Origin: Zeimonas sp032027205
GTDB taxonomy: Bacteria; Pseudomonadota; Gammaproteobacteria; Burkholderiales; Burkholderiaceae_E
Reading direction: 5' to 3'
Length of the DNA: 64,000 nucleotides
Assembly: GCA_032027205.1 (NCBI GenBank)
Contig: JAVSMN010000001.1
Span: forward strand, 3,413,418 to 3,477,417
The notes below the pieces were generated by a model, which made no database searches, was not told where the DNA came from, and saw only the letters and a list, made by a program, of their open reading frames with translations. The position numbers were made by a program, and so were the translations under genes. Shown here piece after piece: positions 35,584 through 44,463 of this stretch. Every line of letters starts with the position of its first letter. Position 1 is the stretch's first letter.

Positions 35584-36459
35584 ATGAACCAATCGTCCGC
35601 CTACACCCCGCCGAAGATCTGGTCGCCCGACAAGAAAAGCGGGGGCCGCTTCGAGAGCATCAACCGTCCGGTCGCCGGTGCTACGCACGAGCGCGAGTTG
35701 CCGGTGGGGCGTCACCCGCTGCAACTCTATTCGCTGGGAACTCCCAACGGCGTCAAGGTCACCGTGATGCTCGAAGAGTTGCTCGAAGCCGGGCATCGCG
35801 AAGCCGAATACGACGCCTGGCTGATCCGGATCCAGGAAGGGGAGCAGTTCAGCAGCGGGTTCGTCGCGGTAAATCCGAACTCGAAGATTCCCGCACTGCT
35901 CGACCGCAGCGAACCCCGTCCCGTTCGGGTCTTCGAGTCCGGCGCCATCCTTCTCTATCTCGCGGAGAAATTCGGTGCCTTTCTCCCCACGGCGGGCGCG
36001 GCACGAGCCGAGACGCTGTCGTGGCTGTTCTGGCAGGTAGGGAGCGCGCCGTTTCTCGGCGGTGGTTTCGGACATTTCTATGCGTATGCGCCGTTCAAGA
36101 TCGAGTACGCCATCGACCGCTACGCCATGGAAGTCAAGCGTCAGATGGACGTGCTCGACCGCCGCCTCGCCGACAACCGGTTTCTCGGGGGAAGCGACTA
36201 CAGCATCGCCGATATCGCCGCCTGGCCCTGGTACGGCGGGCTCGCGAAGGGACAGCTCTACGAAGCGGGCGAGTTCCTTCAGGTTCAGGAATACACGCAC
36301 GTCGGGCGCTGGGCCGACGAGATAGCGCAGCGACCCGCTGTCCAGCGCGGGCGCAAGGTCAATCGGGTTTCGGGCAACCCGGCCAACCAGTTGCACGAGC
36401 GTCACGACGCCAGCGACTTCGACACCCGAACCGAGGACAAGCGCAGCGCGTCGTCGTGA
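35584..36459 (+). CDS. yghU: YghU-like glutathione S-transferase/disulfide-bond oxidoreductase
   Basis: This 291-aa protein matches YghU (288 aa): the long N-terminal arm (YTPPKIWSPDKKSGGRFESIN), a thioredoxin-like domain with LYSLGTPNGVKVTVMLEE near 69-86, and a helical C-terminal domain with DYSIADIAAWPWYGGL. YghU enzymes bind two glutathiones and reduce disulfides or organic hydroperoxides. A second GST gene follows 26 bp downstream, so the two are probably co-transcribed. Confidence 0.93.
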   Translation: MNQSSAYTPPKIWSPDKKSGGRFESINRPVAGATHERELPVGRHPLQLYSLGTPNGVKVTVMLEELLEAGHREAEYDAWLIRIQEGEQFSSGFVAVNPNSKIPALLDRSEPRPVRVFESGAILLYLAEKFGAFLPTAGAARAETLSWLFWQVGSAPFLGGGFGHFYAYAPFKIEYAIDRYAMEVKRQMDVLDRRLADNRFLGGSDYSIADIAAWPWYGGLAKGQLYEAGEFLQVQEYTHVGRWADEIAQRPAVQRGRKVNRVSGNPANQLHERHDASDFDTRTEDKRSASS

Positions 36460-36485
36460 CGCAGGCTGCCGTACGAGGCGACGTC

Positions 36486-37118
36486 ATGATCACGCTCTAC
36501 GACTGCAGCACCGCCCCCAGCCCGCGCCGTGCGCGCATCCTGCTCGCCGAAAAAGGGGTTCGACACGAGACGGTCCATATCGACCTGCGCGCCGGCGAGC
36601 AGTTCGGCGACGCCTACCGCGCCATCAACCCCGAATGCACGGTGCCTGCACTGCGCACCGACGAAGGCGCGCTGCTCACCGATAACGCGGCCATCGCAGC
36701 CTGGCTGGAAGCGCGGTTCCCGGATCCGCCTCTCGCGGGGCGCACACCACTCGAAAAAGCCGATGTCGCCAGCTGGTCCTGGCGCGCTGAATTTGGCGGG
36801 CTGCTGGCCGTCGCCGAAGCGCTGCGCAACAGCTCGCCGGCGATGGCCAATCGCGCGCTGCCGGGGCCGGTCGACTATCCGCAGATACCGGAACTGGCCG
36901 AGCGCGGGCGGGCGCGCGTGCGCCAGTTTTTCGCTGCCCTCGACACCCGTCTGAGCGATCGCGAGTTCGTCGCGGGCGACGGCTTCAGCATCGCCGACAT
37001 CACTGCAGCGGTAGCGGTGGACTTCGCCCGTATCGTGAAAATCCGCCCGGACGACACGCATCCCAACCTGCAACGTTGGCACGCGGCGATCGCGTTGCGG
37101 CCCTCGATGGCGCTCTGA
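36486..37118 (+). CDS. Glutathione S-transferase family protein
   Basis: This 210-aa protein shows both GST domains: the N-terminal thioredoxin-like part (MITLYDCSTAPSPRRARILL, then NPECTVPALRTDEG and LTDNAAIAAWLE) and the helical C-terminal part with FSIADITAAVAVDFA near 165-180. The active residue is probably the Ser near position 13. It lies 26 bp after yghU. The likely role is detoxification by glutathione conjugation or peroxide reduction; the substrate is unknown. Confidence 0.9.
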   Translation: MITLYDCSTAPSPRRARILLAEKGVRHETVHIDLRAGEQFGDAYRAINPECTVPALRTDEGALLTDNAAIAAWLEARFPDPPLAGRTPLEKADVASWSWRAEFGGLLAVAEALRNSSPAMANRALPGPVDYPQIPELAERGRARVRQFFAALDTRLSDREFVAGDGFSIADITAAVAVDFARIVKIRPDDTHPNLQRWHAAIALRPSMAL

Positions 37119-37221
37119 CATCAACCCTCGAGAAGCAGCTGGGTGGCGGTCGGGTGCTCGTCGCTTGAACCGCGTCGGCGGTGCACCATATGCACGTGCA
37201 CATCGAATCGGAGACCTCGCA

Positions 37222-37887
37222 ATGACCAATACGCCGGTGAAACTCGCGCTCGGCGTGATGGGTCGGTTGCGTCCGCGGCCTGCCACGGGTGGCGCAGCCA
37301 CGACCATCGCGTTGCCGCCGCCCGAACGTCATGGCGGCATGCCGCTGATGGAGGCGCTCGGCTCGCGTTGCTCGTCGCGCGAGTTCGCGAGTGATCCACT
37401 GCCGCTTCCCCTGTTATCGAACTTGCTGTGGGCGGCATGGGGCGCGAACCGCCCGAATGGCGGGCGCACAGCACCGTCGGCGCTGGATGCACAGGAGATC
37501 GACCTGTACGCGGCGTTGCCGGAGGGCGCCTATCGCTACGAGGCAGCGGAGCACAGGCTGCGCCTGGTGGCAGCGGCCGACATCCGGCGTGTAACCGGCT
37601 ACCAGGACTTCGTCGACGAGGCGCCCCTCGGCCTGGTGTACGTGGCCGACCACCGACGCATGGCGCGGGTGCCGGTTGCCCAGCGCGAGAGCTTCGCGTC
37701 GGCCGCAGCCGGCGCAATCGCACAGAACGTGTACCTGTTCGCCGCCGGGAACGGCCTAGCGACGGTTATCCGCGCGTGGATCGACCGGGACGCGATCGCC
37801 GAGGCGCTCGGGCTAGCGCACGACCAGCAGGTGCTGCTATCGCAGACGGTCGGATACCCGGCGAAAGCGCGCCTGCGCGACGAATGA
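37222..37887 (+). CDS. SagB/ThcOx-type nitroreductase family protein
   Basis: The 221-aa product is a small FMN-binding nitroreductase-fold protein: GSRCSSREFASDPLPLPLLSNLLWAAWG (about residues 41-68; RSSREF-like phosphate contact) and the C-terminal QNVYLFAAGNGLATVIRAW and QTVGYPA motifs. No peptide-modification genes (SagC, SagD) are near, so it is more likely a stand-alone reductase than part of a toxin pathway. GGAGA precedes the ATG at 37222. Confidence 0.86.
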   Translation: MTNTPVKLALGVMGRLRPRPATGGAATTIALPPPERHGGMPLMEALGSRCSSREFASDPLPLPLLSNLLWAAWGANRPNGGRTAPSALDAQEIDLYAALPEGAYRYEAAEHRLRLVAAADIRRVTGYQDFVDEAPLGLVYVADHRRMARVPVAQRESFASAAAGAIAQNVYLFAAGNGLATVIRAWIDRDAIAEALGLAHDQQVLLSQTVGYPAKARLRDE

Positions 37888-37969
37888 TGCCGAGTGCCGG
37901 GCAACGCAGTGGCACGCACCGTCGGATCTTCGACGGCTTCCAGAGGGAGGCCGTGCTCCTGGACGCACC

Positions 37970-38224
37970 ATGAGCTTCGAGTCCACGCCGGATAGCCTCT
38001 CGCAACCGCTTCGGGCTTGCGTTTGCCCCCGGTGCGGGGCAGCGAATCATTGCGCGCCGGCCGCGAGTGGTTCCTTCGATGTGCCGTGCTGGTGCACTCG
38101 GGTCGTCGTCAGTCGGCGAGCGCTGTCGGAGGTGCCGACGTCGCTCCGCGGCAAGGCCTGCCTGTGTCCGGCATGCGCTGCGCTGTCGGAGTCTTCGGCT
38201 GAAGGAGGAACGAACGATGCATGA
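37970..38224 (+). CDS. Cysteine-rich CWC family protein
   Basis: This 84-aa protein has the CWC pattern: CPRCGAANHC, then PCWC and, near the C-terminus, KACLCPACA, eight or nine cysteines likely to bind zinc. The family has no known function. The upstream 40 bases and first codons are repeated in degenerate form at 27873-27920. It ends 37 bp before the convergent aldo/keto reductase gene. Confidence 0.85.
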   Translation: MSFESTPDSLSQPLRACVCPRCGAANHCAPAASGSFDVPCWCTRVVVSRRALSEVPTSLRGKACLCPACAALSESSAEGGTNDA

Positions 38225-38261
38225 ATTCGCTGATCGTGCGGATCGTCGCGTCTACCGTTCC

Positions 38262-39251
38262 TCAACGCTTCTCGATCAGCGCCAGACCCGCTTTCCCATA
38301 GCGCTCGCCGCTCGTCGCGCCGGGTGGCAGCGCCGCATCGAGGGCGCGCATCTCGTCGGCGTCGAGCGTGACGTCGACGGCGCGAAGGTTCTCTTCCAGG
38401 TACTTCCGCCGCTTCGTGCCCGGAATCGGGACGATGTCGGGTCCTTTGTGCAGCAGCCACGCGAGCGCGAGCTGCGCGGGCGTGATGGCCTTGCGATGCG
38501 CGAGCTCGCGAAGGAACCCGGTGGCGCGAAGGTTGGCGTCGAAGTGCTCGCCCTGCAGGCGCGGGTCNCCGCGGCGNCGGAAATCGCCGTCGGGATACGC
38601 ATCGGCCGGCTTCGCGGCGTCGGTGAGAAAACCGCGGCCGAGCGGGCTGAACGGCACGAGGCCGATTCCGTGCTCGCGAAGCGCCGGCAGGACGTGCGCT
38701 TCGATGCCGCGCTCCCACAACGAGTACTCGCTCTGCAGCGCCGTGACCGGATGCACGGCGTGCGCGCGTCGGATCGTCTCGACGCCGGCCTCGGACAGCC
38801 CGAAGTAGCGCACCTTGCCTGCGCGCACGAGATCGCCGACCGTGCCTGCGACGTCCTCGATCGGCACTTTCGGGTCGACGCGATGCTGGTAGAGGAGGTC
38901 GATGCGGTCGGTCTGCAGGCGTACGAGCGATGCTTCGACGACCTCGCGGATGTGTTCGGGACGACTGTCGACGCCCTGGTGCGGCGTGCCGATTGTGAAG
39001 CCGAATTTCGTCGCGATGACGACCTCGTCGCGCCGGCCGCGCAGCGCGCGCCCGAGCAGTTCCTCGTTGGTGAATGGCCCGTAGAACTCGGCGGTGTCGA
39101 AGAACGTGCAGCCGAGCTCGAGCGCGCGGTGGATCGTCGCGAGCGATTCGGCCTCGTCGCCTGCGCCGTACGCGTGTGTCATCCCCATGCAGCCGAGACC
39201 GATCGCCGATACTTCGAGGCCTTGCGAGCCGAGCTTGCGTCTTTCGTGCAC
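38262..39251 (-). CDS. Aldo/keto reductase
   Basis: This 329-aa NADPH-dependent TIM-barrel oxidoreductase starts at a GTG with GGAGG seven bases upstream (VHERRKLGSQGLEVSAIGLG). The catalytic residues are present: Asp and Tyr in FFDTAEFYG, Lys in ATKFGF and His in YQHRVD. The C-terminal IPGTKRRKYLEENL is the NADP-binding loop. It resembles the YajO/AKR13-type bacterial reductases of quinones, aldehydes and ketones. Two ambiguous bases (38568, 38577) leave two residues undefined near position 230. The substrate is unknown. Confidence 0.92.
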   Translation of the reverse strand: MHERRKLGSQGLEVSAIGLGCMGMTHAYGAGDEAESLATIHRALELGCTFFDTAEFYGPFTNEELLGRALRGRRDEVVIATKFGFTIGTPHQGVDSRPEHIREVVEASLVRLQTDRIDLLYQHRVDPKVPIEDVAGTVGDLVRAGKVRYFGLSEAGVETIRRAHAVHPVTALQSEYSLWERGIEAHVLPALREHGIGLVPFSPLGRGFLTDAAKPADAYPDGDFXRRXDPRLQGEHFDANLRATGFLRELAHRKAITPAQLALAWLLHKGPDIVPIPGTKRRKYLEENLRAVDVTLDADEMRALDAALPPGATSGERYGKAGLALIEKR

Positions 39252-39320
39252 GGTGTTTCCTCCGCAGTCGGTGCGCTCACCGTACCGTACGTCGAACCTG
39301 AAGGTCGATGTTGAGGCATG

Positions 39321-39368
39321 CTCGGGCAGGCCATCGCGGAAATCCGGGCCGAGAACGAGGCTCGGCAA
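39321..39368 (+). repeat. Detached copy of a lipoprotein-gene segment
   Basis: It matches 30823-30870 at 44 of 48 bases, reading LGQAIAEIRAENEARQ. There is no signal peptide or lipoprotein ORF around it, so it is a remnant lying just upstream of tspO. Confidence 0.72.
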
Positions 39369-39396
39369 ACTGCACCTCGACCATCGAGAAGCAATC

Positions 39397-39900
39397 GTGG
39401 ATCGATCACTGCCACTTCCGGTGTTGCGACAAGTCCTCGGCCTTGTTGGTTGGCTGCTGCTGACCTTCGCCGCGGCGGGAATCGGTGCTCTTGCTTCGGC
39501 CGACGCTGGCGCGTTCTACGGCCAGCTCGCGCGCCCTGCCTGGGCGCCGCCGGGCCGGGTTTTCGGTCCCGTTTGGTCCGTCCTGTACGCGCTCATGGGC
39601 GTCTCTGCATGGTGGGTTTGGCGGGCACGGGGCTTCGTCGGGGAGCGCACAGCCTTGTGGCTGTTCATTGCGCAACTCGCCGCCAACGCTTTGTGGAGCT
39701 GGCTGTTCTTCGTCTGGCATCAGGGTGGCCTCGCTTTCGCGGAGGTCCTGCTTCTGTGGTGCATGATCGTCGCGAATGTCGTTCTGTTCGCGCGAGTCAG
39801 CGCCTTCGCTGCGGCGTTGCTGATCCCCTACCTGGCGTGGGTCACATTCGCCTCGGCGCTGACCTTTTACGTCTGGAAGCTCAATCCTGGCCTGCTGTAG
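39397..39900 (+). CDS. tspO: TspO/MBR family membrane protein
   Basis: The 167-aa protein has five hydrophobic helices and the family signature ARPAWAPPGRVFGPVWSVLY (about residues 38-57). Later Trp-rich helices (ANALWSWLFF) complete the porphyrin/cholesterol-binding pocket. Bacterial TspO binds porphyrins and takes part in stress and tetrapyrrole control. The start is a GTG at 39397; the frame is open upstream but runs into the duplicated lipoprotein remnant. No pigment genes are nearby. Confidence 0.9.
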   Translation: MDRSLPLPVLRQVLGLVGWLLLTFAAAGIGALASADAGAFYGQLARPAWAPPGRVFGPVWSVLYALMGVSAWWVWRARGFVGERTALWLFIAQLAANALWSWLFFVWHQGGLAFAEVLLLWCMIVANVVLFARVSAFAAALLIPYLAWVTFASALTFYVWKLNPGLL

Positions 39901-40087
39901 CAAGGGCATGGCTCTACGGCTCGGCAGCAGCCCGCTTGAAGCCAATCCCGACGACGAGTTGGCCTGAGAGGTTCGCAGCCGACTGACCTCGGAACCCAGG
40001 CGCTACGCGCCTTACACTCGTGAGTTCCTGGGCTGGCATTCCCTCCAGGAAGACCCTCAACCGCCTTCGACTGGCCGGGAGACCGCA

Positions 40088-40468
40088 ATGCCGCTCGTCA
40101 CCCTGACGGTTCTCCGCCCGAAGTCAGCCGCGTTCAAGGAGTCGGTGCTCCAGGCGGTGCACGCTGCTCTCGTGAGCATCGGCGTCCCCGAATCCGACCG
40201 TTTCCAGCGCGTGCTCGAGTTGCCGCCCGAGGACTTCCGCTTCGATGCCGCCTACCCGGACGTCGAAGGCAAACGGACGGAGGACTTCGTCCTCGTCGAG
40301 ATCGTCCTGTCCGCGGGGCGAAGCGTAAAGGTGAAGAAGCAGTTCCTCGCGAAGCTGATGAGCGGTCTTGCCGCTGCCGGACACGACCCGGAGAACGCAA
40401 TGGTCGTCTTCAAGGAGACGACCTGGGAGAACTGGGCGTTTGCGGGGGGCCGTCAAATTCACGTGTAG
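40088..40468 (+). CDS. Tautomerase family protein
   Basis: This 126-aa protein has the N-terminal catalytic proline of the tautomerase superfamily (MPLVTLTVLR, Pro2 after Met removal) and a double beta-alpha-beta length of the MIF-like type. DFVLVEIVLSAGRSVKVKK near 75-93 is the second module. It would carry out keto-enol tautomerisation or dehalogenase-like chemistry. It stands alone; the substrate is unknown. Confidence 0.87.
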   Translation: MPLVTLTVLRPKSAAFKESVLQAVHAALVSIGVPESDRFQRVLELPPEDFRFDAAYPDVEGKRTEDFVLVEIVLSAGRSVKVKKQFLAKLMSGLAAAGHDPENAMVVFKETTWENWAFAGGRQIHV

Positions 40469-40606
40469 GCGACCGGGCAGCGCATCGAACTCTTCTTGTC
40501 GGCGTGGGGAAGGCGTTCAGCGACGATTCCTAAAATCGGTGTGTCAACGAGTCACACGCGCGCGGCAGCGCCTTCGAGAGTAGGGTGGCATTCGGAAGTC
40601 GATGCA

Positions 40607-41152
40607 ATGAACGCGCAGGAACGGAAAGAACTGCTGCAGACCCTGGAAGCTCGCTTCAAGGCGAACATGCACCGCCACCCCGGAATGAACTGGGCGAAGG
40701 TGCATGCGAGGCTCGAAACGAATCCTGGCGCGCTGAAGTCGCTTCACGCGATGGAGACGACGGGTGGAGAGCCGGACTTGGTTGGTGAAGATGTGAAGTC
40801 GGGCGCTGTGACGTTCGTCGACTGCTCCGCCGAGAGTCCGGCGGGACGCAGAAGTCTCTGCTACGACCGCGAGGCGCTCGAGTCCCGAAAGGAGAACCGG
40901 CCGCAGGGCAGCGCCGTCGAGACGGCCGCGGCGATGAGCGTCGACCTCCTCACCGAAGAGCAGTATCGCGCGCTGCAGGCGCTCGGCGACTTCGATACGA
41001 AGACCTCAAGCTGGATCCAAACACCGCCCAACGTCCGGGCGCTCGGGGGCGCGCTCTTCTGCGACCGGCGCTACGGGAGGGTGTTCGTGTACCACAACGG
41101 GGCGCAGTCGTACTACGCCGCGAGAGGGTTTCGCGGTTCTCTTCGAGCATGA
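40607..41152 (+). CDS. DUF4256 family protein
   Basis: The 181-aa soluble protein begins MNAQERKELLQTLEARF and contains MNWAKVHARLE, FVDCSAESPAGRRSLCYD and the C-terminal RRYGRVFVYHNGAQSYYAARGF, all typical of DUF4256. The family has no known role. I chose the ATG at 40607; the upstream open frame is not conserved. It lies 138 bp after the tautomerase gene. Confidence 0.88.
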   Translation: MNAQERKELLQTLEARFKANMHRHPGMNWAKVHARLETNPGALKSLHAMETTGGEPDLVGEDVKSGAVTFVDCSAESPAGRRSLCYDREALESRKENRPQGSAVETAAAMSVDLLTEEQYRALQALGDFDTKTSSWIQTPPNVRALGGALFCDRRYGRVFVYHNGAQSYYAARGFRGSLRA

Positions 41153-41232
41153 GCGGAACGTCGAGCCTGGCCCGATTAGATTGATGCTTCGGGAATCGGG
41201 CTCGAGGCGTTGCACCTCGAGCGCCGACCCGA

Positions 41233-42363
41233 TCACCCTGCGCACTCTGCGGCCGATCCGGTGTATTCCATCTCCAGCATCACCCACTCGCGCTGCGATT
41301 CGCCGAAACGTTCCTCGATTTCGCACAGTGTGCGGTCCAGTTGCCGTACGGGCCCGAGGGCGGACGCCAACGTCATGCGAGGCCCGTCGTCCTCCAGGGC
41401 CTGCGGGACGAGCACGAGCCCGCTGCGCATGGTTACCGGCCTCGACGACGAAGCGACTTTCACTTTGACGTGACCCGTGCGCGACCACGCATCTGCGGCG
41501 AGCGCGAGCGCGACGTCGTCGACGCCGTCGTGCACGTCAATGGTTCGGGTTTCGTCGCGCCAGAACGCAGCCCTGTTCATCACGTATTGCCACCCGCGAC
41601 GCACGTCGATGCCGAAGCGCGAGCTGTCGTGCTGCGGGGTCCACGAACGCACGCCCAGCTCGGTCGCGATCGCCTGCGCCTTCTCGCGCCCGCCGATCGC
41701 CTCGACGAGCGCGAGCGTCGCCGGAACTGACGCCGTGATGCCGGTGGTGGTGGCGACGCCGCGGTCGATCACGTAGCGTTGGTGCGGAACGTAGGTGGCA
41801 CCGGCATGCTCGAGCAGCGTGTCGCGGTCGTACCAGTGGCCGGTGAAACGCCGGCCGTCGAGCAGGCCGGCGCGGCCGGCGACGAGTGCCCCGGAGCACA
41901 CCGCGAGGACGCGCGCGCCCCGGTCGACCTGCTCGCGCAGCCACGTGATCACTTCGGGGACGTCGCCGTCGCCCATCGCGGGGACGATTACGTAGTCGGC
42001 ACCCGCCGGGTTCGCCCGGTCGAACGAGGCGAAGTCCTGCCCGCCGTCGATCTGCAGGGCGGGATACAGCGTGACGCGCCCGCTGCGCGGCGCGACCACC
42101 CGCACGTCGGCCACGCCCGTTCGCACGAGCACCGCGTGCGGCAACAACAGGTCGGTCATCTCGGTGCCTTCGTTCGACGCGAGCACCGCGATCACCGGTT
42201 TGCCCGAGTGGCGCGGCTTCAATGCGTCGACAAAGACCTGGTTGTGCTGCTCGCTCGTCGCCATCTCGCTTTGCGTCGGTGGGAGCGGCACGTCGGTGCC
42301 GCATCCCGCGATCCACAACGATGCGATACTGGCCGCGATCAGCGCACGTGCTCGACTCGCCAT
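41233..42363 (-). CDS. DJ-1/PfpI family lipoprotein
   Basis: The 376-aa protein has a lipoprotein signal (LWIAGC, Cys21) and a DJ-1/PfpI domain with VLAVCSGALVAGRAGLLDGR, where the Cys is the nucleophile-elbow residue, and TTGITASVPATLALVEAIGG. The last 130 residues form an extra domain that I cannot name. GAGGAG lies 8 bases before the ATG. It is divergent from a GlxA-type regulator that carries a related amidase-like domain. The two start codons overlap, so the pair is almost certainly co-regulated. An exported DJ-1 protein is unusual. Confidence 0.87.
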   Translation of the reverse strand: MASRARALIAASIASLWIAGCGTDVPLPPTQSEMATSEQHNQVFVDALKPRHSGKPVIAVLASNEGTEMTDLLLPHAVLVRTGVADVRVVAPRSGRVTLYPALQIDGGQDFASFDRANPAGADYVIVPAMGDGDVPEVITWLREQVDRGARVLAVCSGALVAGRAGLLDGRRFTGHWYDRDTLLEHAGATYVPHQRYVIDRGVATTTGITASVPATLALVEAIGGREKAQAIATELGVRSWTPQHDSSRFGIDVRRGWQYVMNRAAFWRDETRTIDVHDGVDDVALALAADAWSRTGHVKVKVASSSRPVTMRSGLVLVPQALEDDGPRMTLASALGPVRQLDRTLCEIEERFGESQREWVMLEMEYTGSAAECAG

Positions 42364-43453
42364 GTCGTCTGCTCCTCGAAACGTTCGTGATGTCTCGAGG
42401 CTACGGAGGGTCCCCGCGCCTCACAACGACGCGGAAGCCGCGATTCCTGCCAGGGACGTCGCGCTCGTCGTCTTCGACGGCGTCGAGGCGATCGACGTCG
42501 CGGGGCCGGCCAGCATCTTCAGCAAGGCCGAGGGAATGCATCCGGGCAGCTATCGCGTGCACGTCGCGTCGCCGAGCGGCGGCACCGTCGTCACCAGCGG
42601 GAATCTGAGCCTTGCCGGCACCTGCGCGCTCGCGCAACTCCCCGACGCGATCGACACGCTAGTCGTCGCAGGCGGCGACGAACCGGCGGTTCGGGCGGCG
42701 ATCGTCGAGCACGACGTGGCCGCCTGGCTCGCCGGCGTCGCGCCGGGTGTGCGCCGCATCGCGAGCGTCTGCAGCGGCGCCTTCGCGCTCGCCGCGGCCG
42801 GTCTGCTGGACGGACGCGAGGCGACGACGCACTGGCGCGTCTGCGACCAGCTGCAGCAGCTGCGCCCGCAAGTGCGCGTGCAGCGCGAGCGCATCTACGT
42901 GCGCGACGGGCCGGTATGGACCTCGGCCGGCGTCACCACCGGCCTGGAGCTTGCGCTCGCGCTGGTCGAGGAGGACCTCGGCCACCAGACCTCGATGGAG
43001 ATCGCGCGCACGCTGGCGTTGCCGATGCTGCGCGGCGGCGAGCAACCGCAGTTGAGCCAGGCGCTGGAGGCGCAGTCGGCGGCGAGCGATCGCGTGCGCG
43101 AACTGGTCGCGTGGATCGGCACGCATCTGCAGGACGACCTGTCGGTCGAGGCGCTCGCCGAACGCACGCGGATGAGTCCGCGGCACTTCGCGCGCGCCTT
43201 CGCAGAGCAGGTCGGGTGCACGCCGGCGCGCTTCGTCGAGCAGGCGAGGGTGGCCGCCGCGATGCAGCTGCTGCGCCGAACGCGCTGGACGCAGGAGCGA
43301 ATCGCGAGTCGCAGCGGTTTTCGTTCGGTCGATGCCCTGCAGCGTGCGTTCGCGCGGCAGCAGGGGGTGACGCCGAAGGCGTGGCGCGACGGCGCGCGGG
43401 ACGATGCACGCGAACGAGGGGGCGTGCAGGGGAGCCCGCGCGCGTCGAGCTGA
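42362..43453 (+). CDS. GlxA-type AraC-family transcriptional regulator
   Basis: This 363-aa protein has an N-terminal DJ-1/PfpI-like domain (DVALVVFDGVEAIDVAGPASIF, SVCSGAFALAAAGLLDGR, TTGLELALALVEE) and two C-terminal AraC helix-turn-helix motifs (LSVEALAERTRMSPRHFARAF and RTRWTQERIASRSGFRSV). The ATG shares the CATG of the opposite gene's start. No Shine-Dalgarno sequence is evident, and no later in-frame start precedes the domain. It probably controls the adjacent DJ-1 lipoprotein gene. Confidence 0.9.
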   Translation: MSSAPRNVRDVSRLRRVPAPHNDAEAAIPARDVALVVFDGVEAIDVAGPASIFSKAEGMHPGSYRVHVASPSGGTVVTSGNLSLAGTCALAQLPDAIDTLVVAGGDEPAVRAAIVEHDVAAWLAGVAPGVRRIASVCSGAFALAAAGLLDGREATTHWRVCDQLQQLRPQVRVQRERIYVRDGPVWTSAGVTTGLELALALVEEDLGHQTSMEIARTLALPMLRGGEQPQLSQALEAQSAASDRVRELVAWIGTHLQDDLSVEALAERTRMSPRHFARAFAEQVGCTPARFVEQARVAAAMQLLRRTRWTQERIASRSGFRSVDALQRAFARQQGVTPKAWRDGARDDARERGGVQGSPRASS

Positions 43454-43490
43454 AAGCGACGAGGCGCTGTAGCTGCGCGAGGCCCTTCCT

Positions 43491-44024
43491 TCACGCGGGC
43501 AATCGCCCCTCGTACTCCTTCCGCAACCGTCCCCAACCATCCCAGAACGGCTCCGGCTCGAAGCCGCCCAGGCGCGCGGCAAGCACGTCGAGGTGCATGT
43601 GCCAGCCGGGCCCGACCATCAGGATCACCGAGCGGTCTTTCAGGTGGCGGTGGGTGACGGTGAGCAGCACCGACGCACCCCGCGGCTCCAGCTCGAAGGT
43701 CACGTCGCTGCCGCCCTGCCAGGTGAAGGACAGCCGCCGCGGCGGTTCCATTTCGATGATCGTGCTTTGCATTCGGTGCTCGGCACCGAAGCCATCCGGG
43801 CGTGTGCCGGGCGGGTCGGTCAGTTCGTCGTTGCGCCACACGAGTTCGAAGAGGGCGCCTTCGCGGCCTGGCATGTCGCCCGCCGCCAGCCATTGGCGGC
43901 GCAGTTCGCTGTCGGTGAGGTACGACCAGAGCCGTTCGATCGGCCCGGGTAGCAGGCGCTCGATGCGCACGGTGTCGTCACTGGTGCGGACGGCATAGTC
44001 GGTCCCGAGGATGGCTGTGTTCAT
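43491..44024 (-). CDS. SRPBCC/AHSA1-like protein
   Basis: This 177-aa protein has the START-like fold: IERLLPGPIERLWSYLTDSELRRQWLA at the front (residues 21-47) and WHMHLDVLAARL with WGRLRKEYEGRL at the end. GGAGG precedes the ATG at 44024. The ATG overlaps the stop of the arsR-type gene by four bases (ATGA). Such ArsR-SRPBCC pairs are common and respond to unknown small molecules or stress. Confidence 0.9.
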   Translation of the reverse strand: MNTAILGTDYAVRTSDDTVRIERLLPGPIERLWSYLTDSELRRQWLAAGDMPGREGALFELVWRNDELTDPPGTRPDGFGAEHRMQSTIIEMEPPRRLSFTWQGGSDVTFELEPRGASVLLTVTHRHLKDRSVILMVGPGWHMHLDVLAARLGGFEPEPFWDGWGRLRKEYEGRLPA

Positions 44025-44416
44025 CGTGTCCTCCGTGGGGTGGGGGATTTGCGTGCGCGTTTCGCGCCGGGTTTCGCCGTGCCTTTCGCGGCGTCTTCCG
44101 TCTCGAGCAGCTTTTCGAGGACGTCGAGACGGGTGTTCCAGAAGCGTTCGTAGTGGCGCAGCCACTCCGCGCCCGCGTGCAGTGGGCGCGCGTCGAGCCT
44201 GCACAGATGCACGCGTCCCTGGATCTCGCGTTGGATCAGCCCGGCGCGCTCGAGCACCTGGATGTGCTTGGAGGCGCCGGCCAGCGAGATGTCGAAGGGC
44301 GCCGCAAGCTCACCGACCGTGCGGGGCTGCTTGGCAAGCTCGCGCAGCATCGCGCGGCGAGTGGGGTCGGCGAGGGCGCCGAAGACGGCGTCGAGGGGAG
44401 CGTGATCATCAACCAT
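44021..44416 (-). CDS. ArsR-family winged-helix regulator
   Basis: The 131-aa protein has a winged helix: DAVFGALADPTRRAMLREL, TVGELAAPFDISLAGASKHIQVLE and a wing with REIQGRVHLCRLD. It has no paired cysteines of the metal-sensing ArsR type. The C-terminus is basic. It is translationally coupled to the SRPBCC gene and probably represses its own operon. The AT-rich stretch just upstream (44420-44470) is the likely operator and promoter. Confidence 0.92.
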   Translation of the reverse strand: MVDDHAPLDAVFGALADPTRRAMLRELAKQPRTVGELAAPFDISLAGASKHIQVLERAGLIQREIQGRVHLCRLDARPLHAGAEWLRHYERFWNTRLDVLEKLLETEDAAKGTAKPGAKRARKSPTPRRTR

Positions 44417-44463
44417 GAGGTTGAATATACGCCGTTGGCGGCGATTGTCAACCCATTGGTTGT

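Noticed and set aside
37222..37887. SagB-like nitroreductase as part of a modified-peptide (RiPP) cluster
   Set aside because: No cyclodehydratase, precursor peptide or transporter lies nearby; the neighbours are GST and CWC genes.
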